DNA of 64,000 nucleotides from NCBI GenBank assembly GCA_026075535.2, contig AP026549.1, positions 5,208,001 to 5,272,000 of the forward strand. The letters are read 5' to 3'. Position 1 is the first letter of the stretch, and each line of letters opens with the position of its first letter. Made by a program: the position numbers and the translations under genes. The notes beneath the pieces are model-generated. The model did not search any database and was not told where the DNA came from. It saw nothing but the letters and a program-made list of their open reading frames with translations. This DNA comes from Tricholoma matsutake. Lineage: Eukaryota; Basidiomycota; Agaricomycetes; Agaricales; Tricholomataceae. Shown here in pieces: positions 11,946 through 22,399 of the stretch.

Positions 11946-12636
11946 TTAAAGCTGCAAATGCACTGCAGAAGCCGAAATTAGCTCTATTTCCTCGCTGCAG
12001 AAGCGTACGGTACATCCTGCTATTGAATGGCCAACGGTAACGAATGTGTGATTCTGGAAGCCATATTTCTCTTGCGATACTCTGATCCCTCGATAGGTAC
12101 TCGATGGAGTAGTATAAGAAGCGGGGACGTTGTTACCGCAGATGGTAACGAATGAATGAGGAAGTTCAAGACGTGCATTGTCTGTCCAATCAACTCGTAT
12201 CGAGAACAAAATTTTTTAGAAGATAAGGAATATCCATAGAGCACCTTCCGGACTTACAGATACCAGAAAGGGCCCTTTGGTTGATCTATCACCGTGTTGC
12301 ATACCAGGACCAGATTTCGTCGATTATAGTGCGGGCAGAAGTTGAAAGGAGACGCCGGAGCGTCGATTCCCAGATCTGAGAAGTGCCAATACCTCCTTCG
12401 AAAATCCGGTCCCATGAACGAAGAAAGGAGTCACCCCTTTTGTCCTTCTACTGTCCAAATCCATCTGTTCGCGCAGTTCCACAAAACCTGTGGTACTCCT
12501 TGGGGATCCATCCATAGTGACACGTAAATACCTCAACTTCTTCATGGTCTTCTTGGAAAAGTCCAGCTTTTTCTGCTTTAGTCACATTTTCGGGAGGAAG
12601 TTCAAGCACTGGAACGAGCGCGGAAGTTCGCGGCAT
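11946..12636 (-). pseudogene. Decayed alpha/beta-hydrolase gene
   Basis: Pieces of an alpha/beta-hydrolase of the kind common in basidiomycetes lie in the right order but in different frames. The order is LPPENVTKAEKAGLF near the start, then GVTPFFVHGTGF with the HG of the oxyanion hole, then in another frame IWESTLRRLLSTSARTIIDE with IWSW and the downstream HGDRS. After an in-frame stop come YGFQNHTFVTVGHSIAG with the nucleophile-elbow pattern G-H-S-I-A-G. The sequence then loses similarity before the acid and histidine of the triad. At least two frame changes and a truncated C-terminal half argue against function. An alternative is a gene with very unusual introns; EST support would be required. 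Confidence 0.68.
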
Positions 12637-12639
12637 ATA

Positions 12640-13026
12640 TATGGGTCGTCAAAGTGTAGGGTAGGGTGCATCTAAAGTCGTTTGACCAGGAGGTCATTGC
12701 AATTCAGGTCTAGTCTGAGTATTGTTCAGAAGGCGGGATTGTCAGAATGGATCTTCTTGGGATGGGAGCCATGCGAACGGAGGCCTGGGCATGGGGTACG
12801 AATGCAAATGGGATCCTATATGTCAAAGACAAGTTCAGGCTTGATTCAAATGATAGGCGACCGACAACATGATTCCAGAAGAGCAACCTTGAATGCTTGA
12901 CAGCTGGCCCTTGGGAATCAGTACACGTCTGGAGGCTAGAAAATATTAGTGGCGTTCAAGTTAGAGTTCAAGTTAGTAACTAAGTTAGAGAGTTCTGCTC
13001 ACGTGCGCGTGATAAGTGCCACCCAC
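12640..13026. other. Short gap without recognised feature
   Basis: Contains a short tandem AAGTTAGA/GTTCAAGTTAG motif near 12955-12990. No coding or RNA feature is supported. Confidence 0.4.
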
Positions 13027-14129
13027 TAGGGTTGCGGAAAATATTGGGATATTGGGCTCGATATTGATGTTTGTGGGCAGTATCGAGTTCCCACGCCAGT
13101 ATCGAGTCCGCATTTGGCCTCGTTAGTTGTAGTGTACAATATTCCATACTAGATGCCCCTAAAATTCTTCAATCCCAGAGCCAGTTACTGATCTTGTTTA
13201 TCTTGATGCAACGGGGTCTTCTCAGCTTTTTTTAACCATGATTCATTCATTCTTGGGCTTTGCTCTGCCTTGATCTCAGGGTCTTGGGTGTCTCCTCTTT
13301 GCTGTCTTTCTAGGGCACTACCCTTACAACATACTATAACTCTTGAATGCCTTTGGACATTCTCACTCAAGATTTCTGGAGCTACTACACATGTTTGTGT
13401 CTCGACGCGACGCGATGTTTTCACTTGAACAGCCACTTTGATTTTCAAAATCTTCAGACTATCATATCTCCTCTGTTGTGGGTTCATTTTCTACCAACTC
13501 TTTTGGACTCCAATTAACTTGCACCATGCTTCCTTTCCTGTCATGATCAATCCCCATACTTGCTCTTTCATTCTGGAATTTTTATGCATCTAGGCAGTAG
13601 GTCCCACCACAAATACTAGTACATCTATTGCTTATCTCTTTCTTTCTTTCAAATAATCTACTGAAGGCTCTCTACAATCTGCTAAGTCCTAGGACTTTTG
13701 ATGCACCCTTTATTCTCCTATTGCAATTTTAATATTTTGCATTTTTTTAACTTCCTTGTTAATTCATCTAATACTTGTTTGTCATTCTTGAAATTAATCC
13801 CAACTATTTATCCTTAAAATGGCTCTTGGGATACCCAGTTCCCATAGGATTTCATGCATCTCCAGATGTTGTGTGATTGATTTACACTTTACTATTCCAA
13901 TTGTGTGGCTCAGAAAAGCTAAAATAATTCCTGGTGCATACAAGAGGCCCAAATCCATGTTTACACATGGGGTAGCTAATTAATTGCCAAGATGCACAGG
14001 GACTGTGAGGGAATGAACAGAAAATCTTTTTCCTTCCTTTTTTGTATTTTTCCTTTTTGGGAATTTATTTTCTAATTAATTATATCATCCCACAAACATC
14101 AATATCGAGCCAAATATTCCGGCATGGTA
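13027..14129. mobile_element. Possible small transposon with inverted ends
   Basis: Bases 13052-13077 (ending GATATTGATGTTTGTGGG) and 14089-14110 (starting CCCACAAACATCAATATC) are inverted copies sharing about 25 bases, with weaker similarity outward to 13027 and 14129. The enclosed 1.0 kb is AT-rich. It contains a 100-codon minus-strand frame at 13185-13487 (Gln/Arg/Glu-rich, unrecognised). The left end starts TAGGGTTGCGG, reminiscent of hAT ends, but no target duplication could be matched. It may be a non-autonomous or truncated DNA element. Confidence 0.4.
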
Positions 14130-14280
14130 AATTACCAGTAATTTAGACTAGGGCCTACCGTGGATGCATCTGGGTCCATCCAGGTAAATATCCATGGATG
14201 ACACATCCAAATTCACAGATACAGGTACAATCCATGGTCCATCTATGGCATCCATACAAATCGGGGTACAGTGAAAACTA

Positions 14281-14684
14281 TGTTGGGAAACCACCCCTTT
14301 ACCTAATAAAATTTCATTTTTATTTTATTATGTCGAATTACGCTATACATGATGCCAAATGATGCTACACTTTGATAGCATGAGAATTTTATTTCGCATG
14401 CATCAAAATGTACGTGCATGTATGAGTGCGTCAGTAACAACAATGCACAATATATGTAACATAGTATATAAACCCTAAATATATGCCTAGGGGACCCCAG
14501 TTGTGTTCTCTTAGGTATTCCACCTACGCTTTCGGTGTGAAAGGCCTTTGTCAACAAACTCACCTATAAATAACCCCTCGCATCAAAACCATCAGTTCCC
14601 CCATCACGAGCATGGATCCCACCCCCTTCTTGTAGAGAGAACCCACACGGTCTTAGCTAGCAGATAGTGGGTGTCGCCCTAACA
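14281..14684 (+). repeat. 5' LTR of chromovirus
   Basis: This 404-bp LTR is matched closely at 20099-20500 and 59560-59954. It contains TATATAAACCC near 14464 and TATAAATAAC near 14565, either of which could be the TATA element of the LTR promoter. It ends GTCGCCCTAACA. No clear tRNA-primed binding site starting TGG follows directly. Confidence 0.9.
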
Positions 14685-15159
14685 GAAGAACACAACTTCC
14701 CATATCAGTGCGCCTTCTCTTACTTGCGCATACGTCATTGTTTCACTGCGCCACATCCGATTACTCACCCTTTTGGCACGAGCCAGAAGTACTTGTATAT
14801 ATGTAATCTACCTTTTCTTTTGTAAGCCAACACCAGGCCTCGCCTTACATTGCGACTGCCAGTGATCGAGAGGCAGCGCTCGTCATTAGGACAGCTGCAA
14901 CCAGACAACCGATCGGATCTGGTTTAGTTACGATTTACATCACTCTATTCGGACGACTATTTTAGTTACAAGCCGAATTCAGTGTTATCTCTGAGATCAG
15001 GCACTGTTGGAAGGGTTATTGATCCAAAGTGTCAAAATAGGCACCTGATGAACGACGAACGATCGACGAACCATCATGTGACCTGTAAATGTTTGGAGAG
15101 GTCTCGAAGAAAAAATTTTGAATTTGTCAAAGAAGTGATTCATCACAGATTCTACAATT

Positions 15160-16257
15160 ATGTCCGAACCTTCAACTTCTAATCCTGGTCCTAATCCTGT
15201 TCCCATACCAGCACTAGAGGCAAAAATTGATGCGCTTACAGTGCAAATGTCGCAATTAGTGTCAGTGTTGGCAGCATCACAGCCCAGACAAGCAGAAGTA
15301 CAGCCAGAGACAATAGGAGAAAGAGATGATGAGATGGAGGAGATGGTGGAGTGGATATTGCAGGAGGATGAGATGGCAGAGAAATCCGGAAATGGAAAAG
15401 CGTGCTTACCTAAGTACGCGCCCCCGCAAATCTTTGACGGTACCATGGAGAATACAAAATCCTTCATCAGCTCTATAGTATTGTACATCCATGGGAGGAA
15501 GCCAGAGTTTTGTACAGCCGAGTCTAGGATTATGTTTGCTCTCTCATACATTCAGGGGGGGAAAGCACAGTTCTGGAGAAACGAGGCTATTAATCAAATT
15601 GCCATGGGAAACAAACCATTTGCAACCTTCAAGGAATTTCTGGAGAGATTGGAGGCACAGTTTGGAGATCCTAATCCAAAGGTGACAGCCAATGCTAAAT
15701 TAAAGACCATGCGCCAAGGTTCCCTAATGGCGGATGAATTTATTTTGCAGTTCAAAGCAGAAGCTTTGCAAATGGACATGGGAGAAGCCGTGTTGGTAGA
15801 GTTTTTGAAAGCAGGATTAAATCCCTCCTTATTCAAGTCTATCTACTGACTACCTTCTATGCCAGAGAAGTTGGACGAGTGGTATAATTGGGCAATGCGC
15901 CTTGACCGGCAATATTGGCAGGAACAGGCGGAGTCAAAGTTGATGTATGGAAGTAGTAAATTTGGAAAGTCATCAGGAGGAAAGTCCGAGAAAGGAAAGG
16001 CGCCTCAGGCGCAAGCTCCAAGGGCACAGCCACCAGCCATGGCAGTGACACCTATAGTTACAGAGTCAGCAGCACCAGCAGAGGCAATGGAGGTTGATCA
16101 AGCAGGGAGACGAGCCCCACTTAAATGTTTTAACTGTGGGCAGTTAGGACACATTTCTAGGAATTGTAGGCAGAAAAGAAAGATTAGGGAAGCTACAATC
16201 GAGGAAGTGAAGCCGGAGGAAGGCAAGCAGAAGAATTTTGTGGAAGAGTTCCAGTGA
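15160..16257 (+). pseudogene. Chromovirus gag, interrupted
   Basis: Gag of the nested chromovirus. The capsid-like half has FIQG-type Gypsy gag sequence (MFALSYIQGGKAQFW, FLERLEAQFGDPN, LKTMRQGS). An in-frame TGA at 15847-15849 then splits it from the nucleocapsid half, which contains a CCHC zinc knuckle, CFNCGQLGHISRNC. The frame continues cleanly after the TGA, so this is a single point change and not a gene boundary. The segment after 16257 is in poor frame and leads to the protease. Confidence 0.88.
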
Positions 16258-16481
16258 AGGTTTCCCCATTGGTGATCCAGAATCGTTACAATGTATTAGT
16301 AGCCGAGGAAACCCAGAGCAAATCAGAAAAGGAAATCGAGGAGGAGTATAACCATTTTGAATCACGTGACGAAAAGGAGTACAACTGTTGTCAATCACGT
16401 GACAAAGAAAATTGTCACGCGTCATTTCCGAAAACCCCTAAATTCTTTATTTGCTCTGCGTGAATAGAACCCGAAACCACC

Positions 16482-16790
16482 TTGACTGTGGGACTGAAGA
16501 CAGTGGACACGCATGCAGCGATTGATGTGGAAGTGTTGCTTGACAGTGGTGCTACAGGATTATTTATTAATTGGTCCTTAATTACCAGAAACAGTATTAA
16601 CACACGCAAGCTGGTGCAACCTATAATGGTGTACAATATTGACAGAACAGTCAATCGTGGAGGAACTATCAAGGAGGAGGTGACTGTATCAGGAGCATCA
16701 GGAGCGAGCCATATTCGAAGTGTGCAATCTTGGGAAAACCAATCTAATAATAGGATGTCCATGGTTACAGAAGCATAATCCTGAAATTGA
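16482..16790 (+). pseudogene. Chromovirus aspartic protease
   Basis: Retropepsin-like segment of the nested element, with the catalytic motif LLDSGATGLFI. The C-terminal strand pattern is preserved only after a frame change: LGKPI-type sequence follows at 16735-16800 in another frame. It belongs to the same polyprotein as the reverse transcriptase that follows. Confidence 0.8.
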
Positions 16791-16913
16791 TTGGAAAACT
16801 GGGAAAGTACAAATGACTCATTGTCCTAAGGAATGTAATGTGTATGGAAGGAAGATGAAGAAGGAAAAAAGGAAAAAAAAGAGAAAGAACGTCTGAGAAA
16901 GTATTCTGTTACG

Positions 16914-19900
16914 ATGGAGGAGGTGGAGGATGAGGAAATGCCAAATGAGGAAGTTCCGGTCATGATCAAGAAAGAAGAGCAGAAGCAAACCTTTAGAACA
17001 ATTCATGGAGGACAGTCATGGGACAAGAATAACGTGAAGGTGGAGAAGCCAGTGGAGGAATGGGTGCCAAAAGTGTATCATGAATATCTGTCAGTGTTCC
17101 AGAAGAAGGAGTCTGAGTGAATGCTGGTGTGGAAGCCATGTGATCATGCGATCAAGATGAAGCCAGGGTTTGTGCTGAAGAAGTCGAAGGTATATCTGTT
17201 ATCTCTGATGGAACAAGAAGAAGTGGATGCATTCCTGAAGGAGCAATTGCGCAAAGGATACATACGACCTTCAAAATCACCGCAGATGTCACCAATATTC
17301 TTTGTGCCAAAGAAAGACCAAAGGAAGAGGATGTGTACAGATTATAGGTATCTGAATGAATGGACAGTGAAGAATGTGTACCCCCTGCCGTTGATCTCAG
17401 AAATAATTGACAAGGTGGGAAAAGCCAAGGTCTTTACAAAATTGGATTTACGATGGGGATACAACAATGTACAAATAAAGAAAGGAGATGAGTGGAAGGC
17501 TGCATTTGCCATGCATCGAGGATCCTTCGAGCTGCTTGTCATGTTTTTTGGGATGACTAATAGTCCCCTGATCTTTCAAAATATGATGAATGACATTTTC
17601 AAGGACATAATAGACAAAGGCATGGTAATAATATTTATTGATGACATTCTGATATTCATGGAGGATGAAGAGAATCATGAGGCGATAGTGCAGGAGGTGC
17701 TATGGAGGTTGGCAGAGAATGATCTATTTTTGAAACCAGAGAAGTGTGTGTTTGGGGCAAGCGAGATTGAGTTCCTAGGATTATTGATTGGCCCTGACAG
17801 GATAAAAATGGATCCAATCAAGGTACAGGCGATCACAGATTGGCCTGTGCCCACCCGTGTCAAGGAGGTTCAAGCCTTCTTGGGACTCACAAATTATTAT
17901 CGTCGCTTTGTGCACAATTTTTCTAAAATTGCTGCACCCTTACATAACCTTATGCAAAAGGGAGTAGTATGGAGGTGGGGAGAGCAGCAGCAGACAGTGT
18001 TTGAGGAGTTGAAGAGGAAGTTTGTGGAGGGACCAATATTAGCCCCAGTAGATTTCACATGCCCTTTGTGAGTGGAATCCGATGCATCCAATTTTGCTAC
18101 TGGAGCGGTATTATCAATGCTGTGCAAAGATGACAAATGGCATCCTTGTGCATACTTGTCAAAAGGGTTGAATGATGTGGAGAGGAATTATGATGTGCAT
18201 GACAAAGAGATGTTGGGGATAATATGAGCATTGGAGGTGTGGAGGCATTATTTGGAGGGATGTACGCATCAGATTGAGATCTGGATGGATCATCAAAATC
18301 TGCAATACTTCATGTCCACTAAAAAGCTTAATCGCCGGCAAGCGTGTTGGGCACTATTCCTATTGCATTCAATTTTCACTTGGTCCACAAAGTGGGAAGC
18401 TTAATGAGGAAAGCAGATGCATTATCCAGATGTATTGATCATAAAAGGGGGGTGGAGGAGGACAATAAAAATGTTATCTTACTCAAACCCAAATACTTTT
18501 GCATTTGTGCTATGCATCAAGGGCATCTATTAATAGATAGCTTGGAAATGGAAATGTTGTCTAAAATTAGACAATGTTTGGAAATGGATGATGAAGTAGT
18601 GGAAGCTGTGAAAGCTCTGAAGGGAGAGAAGAAAGGTAATATCAAAGGAGATGAATGGGCTGAGGAACAAGGGTTGGTGTTGTTTCGAGGAAAAGTGTAT
18701 GTACCGAAGGATCAGGATTTGCGAAGGGAGATCATCCAGTTACATCACAATACACTGATTGCTGGACACCCAGGAAGATGGAAGACATTGGAATTAGTAA
18801 TGAGAAATTATTGGTGGCCCGGAATTTTGAAGTATGTGTTGGGGTATGTGGATGGATGTGATATGTGTATGAGGGGGAAGAAATTTCCAGAGAGACCTGC
18901 AGGAAAATTAATGCTGAACCCTATACCTAAAGCGCTGTGATATATCTGTGGATTTTATTACTGGATTACCCGAGGCTCAAGGGTACGATGCAATATTCAT
19001 AGTATGTGACTGCTTTACAAAGGAGGTCCATATTATTCCTACTACTACAGAAACCTCATCATTGGGCTTGGCGTGCCTCTATCTAAATCAGGTATGGCGG
19101 TTACATGGGTTACCTGATACCGTTATCTCCGATCATGGACCACAATTTGCTTCCATGTTTATGCAAGAACTAAACAACATATTGGGAATTCAAACTAAAT
19201 TATCTATGGCATATCACCCACAGACTGATGGGCAGACAGAGTTCTCAGAATGAATCAGGAGTTGGAGCAGTACCTACATATGTTTGTCAACTACCTGGCC
19301 CAAATGGTTGGCAATTGCTGAATTTTCCCACAATAACAAATTCCATTTGGCTACTCGTATGTCACCCTTTTTTGCAAATTATGGATACCATCCTCACATG
19401 GGAGTAGAACCCAGAAGGGAAGTCAAAGTACAGTCAGTAGAAGACTTTGTATCTAAGATGCAAAAGGTACAAGAGGAAGCAGAGGCGGCATTGAAGAAAG
19501 CACATGATGACATGATGCGACACGCGTATCGTACTCAAGCACGCGCTCCAGAGTACAAAGTTGGTGACTTGGTATGGCTAAGTACCAAGGACCTGAATAT
19601 TCCACGAGCTTTGAGGAAACTTACGGAAAAACAAGTTGGCCCATATGCAATCTCTAAAGTAATCTTGCCTAATGCAGTAGTGCTAAAATTACCCCGATCA
19701 TTCAAGATTGATCCTGAGATTAATGTATCCCGCCTATGCCCTTACCGTCTGCCCACTATTCCTGGCCAACAAACTACTCTGCAACCTCCGATAATAGTAG
19801 AAGGTGCTCCAGAATACATACTTGAAGCAATTCTAGACTCACGTCTTCGATGGAACAAATTGGAGTTCTTAATAAAGTGGAAAAACTATACCGACAAAAA

Positions 19901-20087
19901 TAATTTGTGGGAACCCAAAGAGAATTGTAAGCGAGCACGTAACACGATCACCCAATTCTTTAAACATAATCCGAATGCTCCGCATCACATTGCGAGAATG
20001 GTGTATGAGGGGATGAGATTCCGGCCTTACCAAAATTTCACAGAGGGGACAGACACAATATTTTCTTGCCTGGAAGTCGAGGCATAA
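16914..20087 (+). pseudogene. Chromovirus RT, RNase H, integrase and chromodomain
   Basis: Pol of the nested element in several fragments. Reverse transcriptase (17121-18071) has CTDYRYLN, LDLRWGYNN, the active site IFIDDIL and FLGLTNYYRRF. TGA at 18069-18071 precedes RNase H (VESDASNFATGAV), which carries another TGA at 18225-18227 inside [14 protein letters not shown], where arginine is expected. Integrase has the zinc domain (HHNTLIAGHPG, YWWPG, CDMCMRGK), a one-base frame change near 18935, then DFITGLPEAQGYDAIF, ISDHGPQFAS and AYHPQTDGQTE. After further frame changes the last piece (19284-20087) ends in a chromodomain, LEFLIKWKNYTDKNNLWEP. Confidence 0.9.
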
Positions 20088-20098
20088 AAGGGGGGTAA

Positions 20099-20500
20099 TG
20101 TTAGGAAACCACCCCATTACCTAATAAAATTTCATTTTTATTTTATTATGTCGAATTACGCTACATGACACCAAATGACGCTACACTTTGATAGCATGAG
20201 AATTTTATTTCGCACGCATCAAAATGTATGCGCATGTATGAGTGCATCAGTAACAACAATGTACAATATATGTAACATAGTATATAAACCCTAAATATAT
20301 GCCTAGGGGACCCCAGTTGTGTTCTCTTAGGTATTCCACCTATGCTTTCGGTGTGAAAGGCCTTTGTCAACAAACTCACCTATAAATAACCCCTTGCATC
20401 AAAACCATCAGTTCCCCCATCACAAGCATGGATCCCACCCCCTTCTTGTAGAGAGAACCTGCACAGTCTTAGCTAGCAGATAGTGGGTGTCACCCTAACA
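20099..20500 (+). repeat. 3' LTR of chromovirus
   Basis: This 402-bp LTR is nearly the same as 14281-14684, with visible differences such as TACG/TATG and GTGCGTC/GTGCATC at CpG positions. It starts TGTTAGGAAACC and ends CACCCTAACA. Confidence 0.9.
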
Positions 20501-22330
20501 CATGGGGTCTGCAGAGGTATGGTCCATATGGGTACAGTATTAGAAATTACCGACCCGCTGATTACTGTGACCCATGGCGGGTTGGCGCGAACATGGCAAT
20601 AGCCAAATGTTGGCCACCAACAGCACTGCTCATCACTCACCAGCACCACCATCAATGATGCCACCACCATCCCTCCCTCATCCTCCCCTCCTTCAAGTCC
20701 CACTGCCACCACCCATGCCTTCCACAGTGCCGAACAATGATGAAAGAACTGAAACAGGGCCCAAACAATCATTGAACATTGTTTGGGCCCCAGATAAGTT
20801 TCTTTCTTATTTCTTCATGTTTATTTTTACTGATCAACCCTATTTTAAGTGTTTTAACTTATAATAATAGTATCCAACCTGAGACACCCCATGCACAAAC
20901 CCTGCACCCAATGTCACACCACTGCTGTGGGCCCCTGCTTGCAGGGTTTGTATGACCATGGGAATGAGCAAACAATGGGGAACAATGAGATGACAAATGA
21001 CACCCAACAAAGATGGCAACGACAGGGTAGGCAAATGCCAGGAACCTATGCAGACAGGCTCAAATGATGTCTATCATTGTTTGGGTCCTGGGTGAGTTTT
21101 TTTATTGTCATTTCTTTGCATTTCTTTTTACTAATCTATTGTATTTCAAGTTATAAACATTTTGTGGTGATGGACCCACTCCAGGCCAGATCAGGACACC
21201 CCATGTCACCACTGTGAGCCTCTGCTTGCAGGGTGTGTGGCAGGGTGACAACAGGGAACAACGATGAGAAGACAACAACAAGAAAACAACAGGGAGGAAA
21301 TGAAGATGGGGGATGATGATGACAGGGAGATGATGAGGAGACAGAAGAAAAAGGCCCAGGAGACATCGATGATGTCTTTTGGGCCATAGGTAAGTTTTTT
21401 CTTTTCTTTCATCATTCATTTTCATTTTTACTAACTAAATTGAACTACTGGCAATGGGGATGACAGGGAGAGCACCGATGATGAGGACAACCACTAGGGC
21501 GAAGAGAACAGGGCTGGGAATAGCCAAGGATGGCGAGGACAACAGCGGGATCATCATGGCAGCAGCATCCCCAACCATCACTGTGGGCAACTGCTCATGG
21601 GATGGAACAGGGAGCAATGGGGATGGCAGTATGACCATGGGAGGATAACTAGCATGACAGGACCATGATGAGGATGAGCAGCCACCCCTCGCCCTTTGCC
21701 CTCTATGCAGAGGGGAGGGTGCCATTTTCTTTTCTTGAGCGCCCCTGATCATTCTTCAACTGGCGGACCCTTGCCTCTGCTTCCATCTGCAGCCCCTGTG
21801 AGCTAGACAGCAAGCCATTGCTTGCTGCTATGCAGCAGGGGCTTCTTTTGATGGAGAGGGGGTAGGACTGACATAGCACCCACTCCCAGCCTCATGAGCC
21901 ACTGCTCGTGGGGTGGATTGCAGGTGCTAACTACCAACAATGAATGAGGATGATGACACTGACAAACAGGGATGATAACACTGATGAATAAGTTTTACCA
22001 ACACCCCATCACACCACCCTGCCCCCTCCCTTGCTCAAAATGCGAGATGCGAGATGGAGGGGACCTATTTTGTACTACTTATGGTGCCTATGTCCAGCCT
22101 CGCAAGCCACTGCTTGTGGGGTGGACTTGTTCTCATTTTTTTTGTCTCATTTTTTATTATTCTTAATGTTTTTATCATACTATAAATTAGTCTAAGGGCA
22201 ATGTTGGTTGGACCCCTGGTCCAGTCAAAAAACCGGTCTTGACTGGTTTTTGAACTGACATGTAACCAATATGGACTGGTCCTGTTACTGTAGTAAATAG
22301 CTTTGTAATAGTGGATTCTGGAATACATCA
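20501..22330. repeat. Left arm repeats of the hAT element: hairpin-bearing units
   Basis: Three degenerate units, each about 300 bp, contain an inverted repeat centred on GGCCCAA...TTGGGCC (20758-20790, about 21058-21092, 21353-21385). Each is followed by a splice-donor-like GTAAGT or GTGAGT (less clear in the first), a T-rich stretch with TTACTAA/TTACTGA, then a motif TCTGCTTGCAGGG or close variants. No protein is recognised in the frames that cross this low-complexity, CAC/ATG-rich DNA. The right arm holds the same units in the opposite orientation. Confidence 0.6.
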
Positions 22331-22399
22331 TTGAAATTTGTAAAATACATCATAGGCACTGTTGAGACCTGTACAGTTACTACAGTACAGCTTAGTTTA

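Larger units (their letters stand above)
14281..20500 (+). mobile_element. Ty3/Gypsy chromovirus nested in the hAT element
   Basis: Two direct LTRs of about 400 bp (14281-14684 and 20099-20500), each starting TGTT and ending AACA, flank gag and pol in the order protease, reverse transcriptase, RNase H, integrase, chromodomain. A purine tract (AAAAGGGGGGTAA) precedes the 3' LTR. I could not match a 5-bp target duplication (AACTA on the left, CATGG on the right), so one end may have recombined. Multiple stops and frame changes make the copy non-autonomous. Confidence 0.92.
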
